Assembly: GCF_036263595.1 (NCBI RefSeq)
Contig: NZ_DATAGQ010000145.1
Location: forward strand, 1-51,163
Source: Geminicoccus sp036263595
Lineage (GTDB): Bacteria; Pseudomonadota; Alphaproteobacteria; Geminicoccales; Geminicoccaceae
Length of the DNA: 51,163 bases
Direction of reading: 5' to 3'
Positions within the stretch are counted from its first letter, which is position 1. Every line of letters begins with the position of its first letter. The translations under genes were made by a program, and so were the position numbers. Of this stretch, positions 33,879 through 42,267 are shown piece by piece. The notes under the pieces were generated by a model. It saw only the letters and a program-made list of their open reading frames with translations, was not told the origin of the DNA and did no database searches.

Positions 33879-34985
33879 TCAGCCGATCAGCGGCTGGGCG
33901 TTGCGCGGCCGATAGGCCAGCTTCTCCCCCACCTTGTCGGCATCGTTGGCCAGCAGCACGACCTCCTTGCCGAAGCGCTGCTTCACGCTCGGATGCAGTT
34001 CCTCGCCGATCGTCGGCAGCGGATGGCCGTCTTCGTCCAGCGGCCGGTAGAGCCGCTCGAACACGCTGACATCGATCGTCTTGCCGGCGATCTGCCGGAT
34101 GGTCGGCGTGAGCCTGTCCTTGCGCGAGAAGTTCAGGCGGGATTCGTGCTGGGGGGCCAACGGGTCGTCCTTGGGGGGCAGCATGGTCCAGTCGAGCTTC
34201 AGCCCGGACTTCTCCGCCTCCTCGGCCATCCAGCGGAGCGGGATGTCCGCCAGCCCGCGGTCATGGTAGCCGCCACCGACGTCGGAATGGGCACCGGCGA
34301 ACCAGACCTGCCGGATGTCGACGCCTGGCGGCAGCTTGCCCGTCCACAAGGTCGGGACGAACTCGTCGCGGTGCTCGTCGATCGCCAAAGCGTGCCGGCC
34401 GATCTTCACGATCCGCGACGGGGTCGTGTCGTGGAACTCGTACTCGTCGTCGGTGAGCGCCCCCAGGACGGTGGTCGGAATGCCCAGCGCCCCTACCGTG
34501 TCCCAGACACCCAGGAAGGCGACCTGGACGTCCTGGTGGCTGTCTGTCTTGCAGGTCGCGCAGAAATTCGGCGGGCTCCTGTCCTCGCCCGTCCGGTAGT
34601 AGTCCCAGGCCGCCCTGAGGTCGGCCAGCTTCTCGCGCTTGAGCAGGCCGCAGCAGCCGATGAAGCCCACCAGGCTGCGAGCGGTGAAGGCGCCGCGGGA
34701 AAAGCCGAAGATGTGGATCGTGTCGCCCGGCACGTAGTTCTGGGCCAGGAACATGTAGCCGGAGATGATGTTGTCATCGATGCCGAGCCCGGTGGCTCCC
34801 CCCAGCAGCTTCTGCAGGGCGATGCCTGTCGAGCCCACGCCGCGCAGGTAAAGGGTAAGCTGCGGCTTGCCGCCGGTCTCGCTGTTGGCCCGCACGGCGC
34901 GGGCGATCCGGGCGACGTTGGTCTCGGCCTCCTTGCTGTCGGCACTGTTCCAGGTACCGTCGAAACACAGGACCAGGCGTTTCAT
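33879..34985 (-). CDS. DUF2235 alpha/beta hydrolase, 368 aa
   Basis: The start is ATG 34985 (MKRLVLCFDGTWNSADSKEA), seven bases after GGAG. The DUF2235 domain fills the protein: CFDGTWN, a GVGSTGIALQKLLGGATG glycine stretch, the nucleophile Ser96 in FGFSRGAFTARSLVG, FLGVWDTVGALG, the HALAIDEHR segment and WFAGAHSDVGGGY with the presumed Asp and His. The same domain occurs in type VI secretion phospholipase effectors (Tle1) but most bacterial members stand alone. There is no signal peptide, PAAR, VgrG or immunity-like neighbour, so an effector role is not supported. Probably a cytoplasmic lipid or ester hydrolase of unknown substrate. Confidence 0.85.
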   Translation of the reverse strand: MKRLVLCFDGTWNSADSKEAETNVARIARAVRANSETGGKPQLTLYLRGVGSTGIALQKLLGGATGLGIDDNIISGYMFLAQNYVPGDTIHIFGFSRGAFTARSLVGFIGCCGLLKREKLADLRAAWDYYRTGEDRSPPNFCATCKTDSHQDVQVAFLGVWDTVGALGIPTTVLGALTDDEYEFHDTTPSRIVKIGRHALAIDEHRDEFVPTLWTGKLPPGVDIRQVWFAGAHSDVGGGYHDRGLADIPLRWMAEEAEKSGLKLDWTMLPPKDDPLAPQHESRLNFSRKDRLTPTIRQIAGKTIDVSVFERLYRPLDEDGHPLPTIGEELHPSVKQRFGKEVVLLANDADKVGEKLAYRPRNAQPLIG

Positions 34986-35097
34986 TGGCGGACTCCAAGG
35001 ATCATCCCGCATCGTAAGGAATCACAGCGCTCCCGGCATGGCAATGGGCTGCTGCCAAAGCCTGCTGCTCGGGTTCGTTCGTGCATCCCGCTCTCCC

Positions 35098-35990
35098 TCA
35101 CCTGGGCTGGCTGCACGCCGGCAGGTCCTGCACCCAGGCTGGCGGCCCGAGGCCGTCGCTGCCGTACTTCAGCAGGAAGGTCTCCACGGTGGCGTGCATG
35201 GGCGTGGGCCAGCGCTCGGCGATGTGGCAGCGCAGCCGGGCCAGCTCGACCAGGGCGAACTGCATGGGCGTGGTCGGCGGCGGCAGCGGCTCCGGTTCGA
35301 TCGTGCCGTTCACCTCCTTCGGCGGTGCCTCCAGCAGGGGCGGCGTCGGCACAGGCGGCTCTGGCCGGTGGGCCGGCTCTGCCGGCGGCTCGGGTTCGTT
35401 CGTGCCGTCCGGCTGATCGGGCCGGTCGTCGTTGGCGGGCTCGGGTTCGTCCGTGCAGCTTTCCGCCTCCTCCGGTGCTTCGGCTCCCTCCTCCGGTGCT
35501 TCGGCTCCCTCCACCGGGGCCGCCACGCCACGGCGCAGCTGGTCCAGGTCCTTCAGTGCCCGGGCAAAGGCACGGTCGGCCTCGGCCAGGTAGCGCAGGA
35601 TGGTGGACAGCGACGTGCGCCCTGGTCGCTGACGAGCAGGCGGATCAGGGGGTGGGTGGCACCGATCTGGACGTCCGACGGGTAGAGGCACCAGAACGAG
35701 CGCTCAAGTTGCTGGGCGCGCTCGGAGCGCCACAGCGCCCGGACCATGCGGGCGCAGATCGCGGCCTCCAGGGCGCAGGCGGGCTGGAAGCGGGCGTGGA
35801 TGGCCTCGTCCAGCTGGTCGAAGGCCGCCTGGTCCTCGTTGCCGATGAAGGCGAGCCTGGCGGAGCGCAGGCCGAAGCTGCGGGCGTTCTGGGAGGAGCG
35901 GGCCTTGCCCTTTGGCGTGGTGGGGCCGGTGGAGCGCTGGCCGTTGCGGCGCGACGCTTCGGCCTGGGCTGGGGTGGGGGAGCGGGGCAT
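35098..35990 (-). pseudogene. frameshifted hypothetical protein with proline/glutamate-rich tail
   Basis: The N-terminal part (MPRSPTPAQAEASRRNGQRS, TGPTTPKGKARSSQNAR) belongs to a common uncharacterised family marked by NGxxSTGPxTxxGKxxSSxNAxxxGL. It reads in one frame to ...LIRLLVSDQG at about 35620. The natural continuation RTSLSTILRYLAEADRAFAR is in the next frame and stays open to 35098. One extra G in the run CCAGGG (near 35622) would restore a single ~297-aa protein. The tail is low complexity, with EGAEAPE repeats and many Pro-Glu and Pro-Ala pairs. Probable causes are a base-calling deletion or a recent mutation. Function unknown. Confidence 0.7.
35466..35507. repeat. 21-bp perfect tandem duplication in coding DNA
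   Basis: Two identical units beginning CCTCCTCCGGTG (35466-35486 and 35487-35507) encode EGAEAPE twice on the minus strand, in the low-complexity tail of the frameshifted protein. A separate word, GCTCGGGTTCGTTCGTGC, occurs at about 35068 and 35388 with a near copy at about 35443; the first of these is past the stop codon. Confidence 0.75.
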
Positions 35991-36104
35991 GGGGGCATCC
36001 GGGGCAGAAGGACGATGATCCTCCTCAGGGTGTACCTAGGATCCTGATCCTTGACAACTGGAATGGGTTCTCCGCCCGCCGGAGTCAACACCGAGGCACA
36101 CACC

Positions 36105-37109
36105 TCAAGCTGCGATGTCGACCACTAGCTTGCCCGATGCGTCCCGGCTGGTTAGCGCGGCATGGGCGTCCGCCACATGGTCCAGGCAGAAGCGGCGGGG
36201 ATCCAGCGACGGGACGAGCTTGCCTTCCTCCACCAGCCGGGTGGCTTCGTGCAGGATCTTGCCGTGATGCGCCCTGCCCTCGCCCGTCAGCAAAGGCAGG
36301 AGCGTGAAGACGCCCGAATAGCTGGCTGCGCGGAACGACAGCGGCGCCAGCCGGTGGGTGCCCCAGCCCAGGGCGCTCACCACATGGCCGAAGCGGCGCA
36401 CCGCCTCGAACGCGGCATCCAGTGCCGGCCCGCCGACCGTGTCGTAGACGAGGTCGAAGCCTTGCCCGCCAGTGTGCGCGGCGACATGGTCGGCCATCGG
36501 AACGGCGCGATCGAGAGCCACGGCATCCAGCCGCTCGATGCGCGCCGCCTGCCCTGCGGATCCGGTGGCGAAGACCTGCGCTCCCATGGCGCGGGCGAGC
36601 TGGATGGCCATCTGCCCGACCCCGCCGGCGCCGCCCTGGACCAGAACCCTCTGCCCCCGCTGGATGCGTGCCCGGTCGACCAGCCCCTCCCAGGCCGTGA
36701 TGAACGCCAGCGGCAGGGAGGCGGCCTCGCGCATCGTGAGGTTCACGGGCTTGCGGGCCAGGAGGTCGGCATCGACCGCTGCATACTCGGCAAGCGAGCC
36801 CTGGATCCCGCCGACACCGCCGGTCATCCCGTACACCTCGTCGCCAGGCTTCCAGGCGGCCGCCCCCTGCCCTGCCGCTTCCACCGTGCCGGCCAGGTCG
36901 ATCCCCAGGATGGCGGGCAGCCTGTGGCCGGCATGGGGTGTCGTGCCCGCCCTGATCTTGGCGTCGAGCGGATTGACCCCGCTGGCAGCGATCCGCACCA
37001 GCACCTGGCCCGGCCCCGGCACGGGGCGCCGGACCTGCCGAAGGTGGAACGGCCCGTTCTCCGTCTCGAGCACGGCTGCCTGCATGCTGGGAAATGTCGT
37101 TCCGGTCAT
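36105..37109 (-). CDS. zinc-independent quinone-oxidoreductase-like MDR protein, 334 aa
   Basis: The start is ATG 37109 (MTGTTFPSMQAAVLETENGP) with GGGAG nine bases upstream; ATG 37085 is the alternative. Medium-chain reductase fold: GroES-like part with ASGVNPLDAKIRAG and DLAGTVEAAGQGA, and the Rossmann motif QGGAGGVGQMAIQLARAMGA at about 150-170. The catalytic-zinc Cys and His are absent, as in QorA/crotonyl-reductase relatives. It would reduce a quinone or alpha,beta-unsaturated carbonyl with NADPH. Cytoplasmic. Divergent from a LysR gene with about 100 bp between, a layout that usually means direct control by that LysR. Confidence 0.85.
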   Translation of the reverse strand: MTGTTFPSMQAAVLETENGPFHLRQVRRPVPGPGQVLVRIAASGVNPLDAKIRAGTTPHAGHRLPAILGIDLAGTVEAAGQGAAAWKPGDEVYGMTGGVGGIQGSLAEYAAVDADLLARKPVNLTMREAASLPLAFITAWEGLVDRARIQRGQRVLVQGGAGGVGQMAIQLARAMGAQVFATGSAGQAARIERLDAVALDRAVPMADHVAAHTGGQGFDLVYDTVGGPALDAAFEAVRRFGHVVSALGWGTHRLAPLSFRAASYSGVFTLLPLLTGEGRAHHGKILHEATRLVEEGKLVPSLDPRRFCLDHVADAHAALTSRDASGKLVVDIAA

Positions 37110-37147
37110 CCTGAACTGCTCCCGCGAGGGTGGATGACCCGAGGGTA

Positions 37148-37213
37148 GATCTTCAAGATCGTATGGAAACGAAATAGATCGTATCGAATGCATGCGATTT
37201 TGTTTGGGCTGGC
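37148..37213. promoter_or_regulatory. divergent promoter with palindrome and direct repeats, probable LysR operator
   Basis: GATCTTCAAGATC (37148-37160) is an odd-centred palindrome of the T-N11-A kind bound by LysR proteins. AGATCGTAT occurs at 37156-37164 and again at 37176-37184, 20 bp (two helical turns) apart. This AT-rich patch stands out from the GC-rich surroundings and lies exactly between the oxidoreductase and LysR starts. Confidence 0.6.
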
Positions 37214-38065
37214 ATGGAGTGGAGTGACCTCCGGATCTTCCTGGCGATTGCCCGGGCGGGCACGCTCGGCGCGGCAGCGCGGCAGGCTGGCCTTACCCAG
37301 CCCACGATGGGCCGCCGCCTGCGCGCACTGGAGCAGGCGGTCGGGCAGACGCTGTTCCAGCGGACGAGCGACGGGATGGTGCTGACCGACGAGGGCCAGT
37401 CCGTGCTCGCCCATGCCGAGCGGATGGAGGAGGAGGCGATTGCCCTGGAGCGCCAGCTGGCCGGCCGTGGCGGCCAGCTCAGTGGCCTCTTGCGCGTGTC
37501 ATGCTCGGACTGGTTCGGCAGCCATGTGCTGGCCCCGGTTCTGGCGCACTTCGCCAGCCTTCATCCGGGCGTCACGATCGAGCTCCTGACCGAGGCCCGG
37601 CTGCTGAGCCTCGCCCGGCGGGAGGCGGACCTCGTCTTCCGGATCCGCCCGTTCGAGGAGCCGGAGGTCGTCCAGCGCAGGCTGATGCACATGGCGTACG
37701 GGCTCTACGCGCCTGTCGGCATGGACGCGCCAGTGGCCGGCGACGGGACCGGCTGCCCGCTCGTCACGATGGATACCGGCTTTGGCGGGATGCCCGACGT
37801 CGCATGGCTGCAGCGGATGCTGCCGCGCGCCCGGATTGCGTTTCGCAGCAACAACCGTGACGTCCAGGCCCGGATGTGCGCGCGCGGCGTGGGCCTGGCG
37901 GTGCTGCCGCGTCTGCTGGCCGACGGCATGGCGGGCCTGTACCCGGTCGACCTGGGCGAGCCGCCGCCCGGGCGGGACGTGTGGCTGGGCTATCACCGCG
38001 ACCTCAGGCGGCTCGGACGGCTGCGGGCGCTGCTGGCCCTGGTGATCGAGCGGTTGGGCAGCTGA
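37214..38065 (+). CDS. LysR-family transcriptional regulator, 283 aa
   Basis: The start is ATG 37214 (MEWSDLRIFLAIARAGTLGA). The HTH at residues 1-60 contains GAAARQAGLTQPTMGRRLRA and the usual wing GQTLFQRTSDGMVLTDEG. Residues 85-280 are the effector domain (LLRVSCSDWFGSHVLAPVLA, ARREADLVFRIRPFEEPE). It probably controls the divergent oxidoreductase gene and itself, through the palindrome and repeats in the short shared promoter; inducer unknown. The next gene is convergent (stop at 38135). Confidence 0.9.
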   Translation: MEWSDLRIFLAIARAGTLGAAARQAGLTQPTMGRRLRALEQAVGQTLFQRTSDGMVLTDEGQSVLAHAERMEEEAIALERQLAGRGGQLSGLLRVSCSDWFGSHVLAPVLAHFASLHPGVTIELLTEARLLSLARREADLVFRIRPFEEPEVVQRRLMHMAYGLYAPVGMDAPVAGDGTGCPLVTMDTGFGGMPDVAWLQRMLPRARIAFRSNNRDVQARMCARGVGLAVLPRLLADGMAGLYPVDLGEPPPGRDVWLGYHRDLRRLGRLRALLALVIERLGS

Positions 38066-38134
38066 CACGGGGCCTGCCCGAACCGGCGCCACGCGCAAGA
38101 TGGGGGACAGCTTCAGACCTGCGCCTGCCCCCGA

Positions 38135-39397
38135 TCACGCACGCAGCGCGTCGGCAACCCGGCTGCGATAGGCCAATGCCGCAGGCAGGATCGCCAGCAC
38201 CAGGCCGATGACGACGATGCCGGCGACGAGCCAGAGTTCGGGCAGGCCCAGGGCGACCGGCAGGGCGATGCTGGTGCGCTGCTCGAACAGGGCCGAGACG
38301 GCGAACGCGCTGGCCCAGCCCACCAGCAGGCCCAGCAAGGCGCCGCCCGTCAGCATCAGCGCCACGCTCAGCCAGATCGCGGAGAAGACGAAGGCGCGGG
38401 ATGCGCCCAGCGCCCGCATCACGCCGATCAGGCGGCGCCGATGGGACAGGCTCGCCAGCACCGCCAGCAGGACCGCCCCGATCACCAGGACCTGCGTCAG
38501 CACGGAGATGACGGCGACGAGGTCGCGCACGTCGCCGAGCCGGGCGTAGAGCTGCACCAGCACCTCCGCCGGGAACACCGCGATCGTGCCGCGCTCGTTG
38601 GAGCGGAAGGCGGAGCGCAGGCCGTAGGCGGCGGCGAAGGTCGCGGGCTTGACGGCGATGGCCGGCACGCCCGGCAGTTCGGCCTCGTCCCAGGGCGGAC
38701 CCACCGGCACCACGTCGAGGTCGGGCTCTCCCCCAGGTCCTTGCGGCCAGAGGCGTGCCTCGTCGACCTGGTGGCCCAGCGGTAGCGAGTGCACCCACCA
38801 GACCGCTTCGATCGGCACCAGGATCGCCTTGTCCCAGGGATTGCCCTGCCGCGCCAGTCGGCCGACGACGGCCAGCGTGAAGCCGTGATGGTCCTCTTCG
38901 TCGTCCATCTCGAGCTGCCCGTGGCTTGGCTCGAACCGGTCGCCGACCTGCAACGGGACATCCGCGCCGACCACGACCTCCTGGAGGCGTTCGAACACGC
39001 GCCCCTCGGCAGGCGCCATCCTGCCGCCGCGCGTGACGAAGGCGGGGGTCGACCCGACGATGGCGTGGCCGCGCCAGTTGTCGCCAAAGCCGATCGGTGC
39101 CGCATAGGTGACATCGGGCCGGCGCTCCAGCTCGGCCAGCAGCCGGCCCGGGATCAGCTCGATCGCCGCCGGCTGGAGGTAGACGGTGCTGAGCACCAGC
39201 TGGGTCTCGCTGCCGCGTGCGCCGATGATGAGGTCGAAGGCGTCGGCGGCCCGAGCACTGCCCTGCCGCAATGCCCGCTCCTGCGCCGAGACCGCGACCC
39301 CCAGCCCGACCGCCAGGGCGACCAGCACGACGACGGCCAGGGTTCCGGCCAGGCTCTGGCGGAGGTCGGCCCACACGAACGGCCAGGGATTGAACAA
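38135..39397 (-). CDS. FtsX/MacB-like ABC transporter permease, 420 aa (Zrg-like)
   Basis: The start is ATG 39397, three bases after the stop of the upstream gene. One N-terminal membrane helix (AGTLAVVVLVALAVGLGVAV, about 16-36) is followed by a large periplasmic domain (about 40-285) with conserved-looking GLGVAVSAQERALRQGSAR and DLIIGARGSETQLVLSTVYL, then three C-terminal helices (about 290-315, 335-375 and 385-412). This is the FtsX topology. Such permeases pair with a separate LolD-like ATPase; the one at 41527 is the likely mate. With the DUF3299-like protein beside it, the set resembles the ZrgB-ZrgC-ZrgD zinc uptake system of Vibrio. Substrate assignment is by analogy. Confidence 0.75.
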   Translation of the reverse strand: MFNPWPFVWADLRQSLAGTLAVVVLVALAVGLGVAVSAQERALRQGSARAADAFDLIIGARGSETQLVLSTVYLQPAAIELIPGRLLAELERRPDVTYAAPIGFGDNWRGHAIVGSTPAFVTRGGRMAPAEGRVFERLQEVVVGADVPLQVGDRFEPSHGQLEMDDEEDHHGFTLAVVGRLARQGNPWDKAILVPIEAVWWVHSLPLGHQVDEARLWPQGPGGEPDLDVVPVGPPWDEAELPGVPAIAVKPATFAAAYGLRSAFRSNERGTIAVFPAEVLVQLYARLGDVRDLVAVISVLTQVLVIGAVLLAVLASLSHRRRLIGVMRALGASRAFVFSAIWLSVALMLTGGALLGLLVGWASAFAVSALFEQRTSIALPVALGLPELWLVAGIVVIGLVLAILPAALAYRSRVADALRA

Positions 39398-39400
39398 GGC

Positions 39401-39832
39401 TCAGGCAAGCTCGTAGCTAGCGTCGACCAGCCGTACGCGGCTGACGAAGCCCGTCTCCTCGTCGATCTCCGTGCCGAGCGACAGGGTGCCGGTGACCAGG
39501 ATCGGCTGGTTGAAGTCGACCCAGTCCTGCTGCCCGGCAAGGCGCACGAGCACGATGTCGTTCGGCCAGTTCAGCTCGCTGTCGCAGAACGGGCAGACCG
39601 CCATTGGCAGCTTGGTGAGCACGAAGAAGCTGGCGTCCGGCTTGAGCGGCGGCGCCATGAAGCCCGGCACGGTCACCGTCTTGTCGGCCAGCGCCAGCGC
39701 CTGCGGGGAGAACTCAGCTCCGCGGGCATAGAGATCACGGATACGGATGCGCTCGGCCGCAAGACCTGGCCGGGCCAAGCAACAGCCTGCCGCCATCACG
39801 AGCGCGGTCCAGCGTCGAGTGAGCCCGGCCAT
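39401..39832 (-). CDS. DUF3299-like periplasmic protein with a CPFC motif, 143 aa
   Basis: The start is ATG 39832, eight bases after GGAG and 10 bp after the phosphatase stop. Residues 1-26 are a Sec signal (MAGLTRRWTALVMAAGCCLA, cut near GLAA). The mature part has TVTVPGFMAPPLKPDASFFV, LPMAVCPFCDSELNWP and VDFNQPILVTGTLSLGTEID, the order of DUF3299 (GxxxPL, then FLLV, Cys-containing centre, NxIVxVxx, PVxVxGxL). The family's HxPPPPxNQ is replaced by CPFCDSELNWPND. The two cysteines at 80 and 83 could bind zinc or be redox active. Located between a zinc enzyme and the permease, it is probably the periplasmic accessory part of the transporter. Confidence 0.7.
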   Translation of the reverse strand: MAGLTRRWTALVMAAGCCLARPGLAAERIRIRDLYARGAEFSPQALALADKTVTVPGFMAPPLKPDASFFVLTKLPMAVCPFCDSELNWPNDIVLVRLAGQQDWVDFNQPILVTGTLSLGTEIDEETGFVSRVRLVDASYELA

Positions 39833-39842
39833 CGGCCAGCTC

Positions 39843-41384
39843 CTACGGTGCATCCGCGCGCTGGCTGGCGCGCTCGCTGATCTTCGAGGCGAAGTCCATG
39901 ACATGGAAGGTGTAGTTCTCTTCCACCGTGCCCTGGAACAAATGCGACCACGGGCCGATCGCGTAGATGCCGAGATCCTCGCCGCCATGCGTCTCGCTCT
40001 GCATGGGCACCAGCGTCTGCTGGATGAAGTCCGGATCGGTCGCCTCCTCCATGGTCAGCATGCGCCGCTCCTGGCCGCCCTTCTGGCCGCCGGGGCCATT
40101 GGCGAAGGAGACGGTGGTGTAGGGCTTGCCGTCCATGCCCAGGATCGGCTCGTTATCGACGCCGACCGAGACGCCGAGGATCGGGTTGCCGCGCTTGGCA
40201 TAGCCCGCGATGGTCAGCGTATGGCTGTGGTCGCCGGTGACGACCACCAGGGTCTCGTTCAGGTCGACCTTGCGCATGATCGTCTTGACGGCCTCGTTCA
40301 GCGCCACGGCGTCGGTCATGGTGCGGTACGCATTGCCGGCGTGGCTGCCATGGTCCACGCGCCCGCCCTCGACGAGCAGCACGTAGCCCTCCGGGTTCTT
40401 CGACAGCATGTCGATCGCCTTGTCGGTCATCTCGGCCAGCGACGGCTCGCCCGCCTTGTCCTTGGGACGATCGTAGTCGTACTCCATGTGCGACATCTCG
40501 AAGAGACCCAGCACGTGATCGACATTGTCCGGGTCGAGCTTGTCGAACTGTTCCTTGTTCCAGACGAAGGCGCCGCTGTTGCCGTAGCGGGACAGCCATG
40601 CCTGGGTCAGGTCCTTGCCGTCCTTGCGCTTGCCCTTCTTGCCTTCATCCTCCGGGTCGGCCGCGGTCGTCGGCAGGAAGTTGGCCCGCCCGCCGCCGAG
40701 CGCCACCTCGAGCCCGTCGCCGAACTTCATCTCGACCAGTTGCCGGGCGATGTCCGCGCATCCCTGCGCGATGGCCTCCGGCGTCATCGCGGCATCCGAC
40801 TCCCAGTCCCGGTTGGCGATATGGGCGTAGGTGGCGCCAGGCGTCGCATGGGTGATCGTCGCGGTCGTCACGGCGCCCGTGGACATGCCGATGGTCTCGG
40901 CCATCTCCCACAACGTCGTCACGGTCTTGGACTTCTGGTCTTCGCAGCTGTCGAGCTTCGCGGTGTGGTCCAGCCCCATCACGTCGTTGATGGTCTTCAC
41001 CCCGGCCGTCATGGCGACCGCGCTGGGTGCCGAATCGGTGATCTGCGCATCCGCCGAATAGGTCTTGGCGGCGGCCAAGTGCGGAAAGGCCTCCCAGGAC
41101 AGAACGTTCGATTCGCCATCGACCCCGCGCTGCTGGCCCTCGAAGATCCGGGCCGCCGTGACCGTGGAGAAGCCCAAGCCGTCGCCGACCACCAGGATCA
41201 CGTTCTTGGCGCGATTGGTGTTGTTCTGCTGGGTAAGTACCTGTTGAAGCTGACCCTGTGCCTGCTTGAAGTAGGGATCGTCGCCTTGCACCAGTCTGGC
41301 ATCCTGCGCCAGCGCCGAACCGGCAGCGGTGCAGACGAGGCAAGTCGTCGCCACCAATCGTGAGATCCTGACCCGAGCGATCAT
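39843..41384 (-). CDS. alkaline phosphatase, PhoA-like, 513 aa
   Basis: The start is ATG 41384, seven bases after GGGAG. Residues 1-26 are a Sec signal ending AAGSALA. The catalytic core is complete: metal Asp68 in VVGDGLG, nucleophile Ser118 in ITDSAPSAVAMTAG, the Asp-His ligands in VEGGRVDHGSHAGN and VVTGDHSHTL, and a final Zn ligand in ETHGGEDLGIYA. Periplasmic; it releases phosphate from monoesters and needs zinc and magnesium. A PHO box lies 57 bp upstream. The DUF3299-like and permease genes follow within 10 and 3 bp, so the three form one phosphate-starvation transcript. Confidence 0.92.
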   Translation of the reverse strand: MIARVRISRLVATTCLVCTAAGSALAQDARLVQGDDPYFKQAQGQLQQVLTQQNNTNRAKNVILVVGDGLGFSTVTAARIFEGQQRGVDGESNVLSWEAFPHLAAAKTYSADAQITDSAPSAVAMTAGVKTINDVMGLDHTAKLDSCEDQKSKTVTTLWEMAETIGMSTGAVTTATITHATPGATYAHIANRDWESDAAMTPEAIAQGCADIARQLVEMKFGDGLEVALGGGRANFLPTTAADPEDEGKKGKRKDGKDLTQAWLSRYGNSGAFVWNKEQFDKLDPDNVDHVLGLFEMSHMEYDYDRPKDKAGEPSLAEMTDKAIDMLSKNPEGYVLLVEGGRVDHGSHAGNAYRTMTDAVALNEAVKTIMRKVDLNETLVVVTGDHSHTLTIAGYAKRGNPILGVSVGVDNEPILGMDGKPYTTVSFANGPGGQKGGQERRMLTMEEATDPDFIQQTLVPMQSETHGGEDLGIYAIGPWSHLFQGTVEENYTFHVMDFASKISERASQRADAP

Positions 41385-41440
41385 TCTACGCTCCCTGTTC
41401 TGTTGCTTCTGGGTTGGCCACGTGACCACGACGAGCGAAT

Positions 41441-41458
41441 GTGACAGTCTGATGACAG
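41441..41458 (-). promoter_or_regulatory. PHO box (PhoB-binding direct repeats)
   Basis: On the minus strand CTGTCAT (41458-41452) is followed, eleven bases on, by CTGTCAC (41447-41441). This matches the PhoB consensus of 11-bp repeats CTGTCAT-N4-CTGTCAY at all but one base. It sits 57 bp before the phosphatase start, the usual distance when it replaces the -35 box. It is also about 70 bp from the divergent ABC ATPase start and could serve both. Confidence 0.8.
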
Positions 41459-41526
41459 CCTGACTACCCCGTTTGCTTCGGATCACCGGTAAATGCGGTG
41501 CTGCCCGGCAAGAGCAGGATCCGTGC

Positions 41527-42267
41527 ATGAGCCCTACGAACAGCATCCCGGTGAACCAGCTTCAGTTGCGCAACCTACGGGTGGCCTTCGCCTCGGCCGG
41601 AGCGCCCGTGCTCGACATCGAGGCGCTGGACATCGAGGCTGGATCGCAGGTGGCGGTCACCGGGCCGTCGGGCTCGGGCAAGACCACGCTGGCCTATGCG
41701 CTGACCGGCATCCAGACGATCGACCGCGGCGAGATCCGCTGGGGCGGCGTCGACCTGGCCAAGCTCAGCGAGAGCGCCCGGGACGGCTGGCGGCGGCGCC
41801 ATCTGGGCCTGGTATTCCAGAACTTCCACCTGGTGCCCGGCCTCACCCCGCTCGCGAACGTCCTGGCGCCCTGCTACTTCGACGCCCTTCGGCCGAGCAG
41901 CGGGCAGGTGGCGCGGGCAAAGGAGCTGCTGGAGCAGATGAAGGTGCCGACGGCACGGCCCGACGCTGCCATGCTGTCGCGGGGCGAGCAGCAACGCGTG
42001 GCGATCGCCAGGGCCTTGCTGCACGACCCGCCGATTCTCGTCGCCGACGAACCGACAGCGTCGCTCGACGAGCGGAGCGGCGCGCAGGTGATCGAGCTGC
42101 TGACCGACACGAGCCGCGTAGCCGGGCGCACGCTCATCATGATCACGCATGACGTTCGGCTGGTAGACGCCGCCAGCCGCTGCATACTGCTGGCGGCTGG
42201 ACATCTCGACCAGGGGGGCCATAGCCGCACCAGCCCTGGCCACCTGAACGAGCTGTTCGGCTTTTAG
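41527..42267 (+). CDS. LolD/MacB-like ABC transporter ATPase, 246 aa (Zrg-like)
   Basis: The start is ATG 41527 (MSPTNSIPVNQLQLRNLRVA). Walker A GPSGSGKTT is at 46-54, Q-loop Gln98 in VFQNFHLVPGLT, signature LSRGEQQRVAIARAL at 150-164 (LSRGE replaces LSGGQ), Walker B ILVADEP at 170-176, and the H-loop in MITHD. It belongs to the LolD/MacB/ZrgC subfamily that works with FtsX-type permeases, so the permease at 38135 is the natural partner though it lies across the PHO box on the other strand. The ORF ends four bases inside the convergent ATP-grasp gene. Inner membrane, cytoplasmic face. Confidence 0.85.
   Translation: MSPTNSIPVNQLQLRNLRVAFASAGAPVLDIEALDIEAGSQVAVTGPSGSGKTTLAYALTGIQTIDRGEIRWGGVDLAKLSESARDGWRRRHLGLVFQNFHLVPGLTPLANVLAPCYFDALRPSSGQVARAKELLEQMKVPTARPDAAMLSRGEQQRVAIARALLHDPPILVADEPTASLDERSGAQVIELLTDTSRVAGRTLIMITHDVRLVDAASRCILLAAGHLDQGGHSRTSPGHLNELFGF

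Noticed and set aside
33879..34985. DUF2235 protein as a type VI effector
   Set aside because: No vgrG, PAAR, tube or immunity genes are nearby and no targeting domain is present; the standalone form is common.
35553..35691. A separate second gene start inside the frameshifted hypothetical
   Set aside because: The two frames join into one natural protein after a single base change, and the second frame has no ribosome site of its own.
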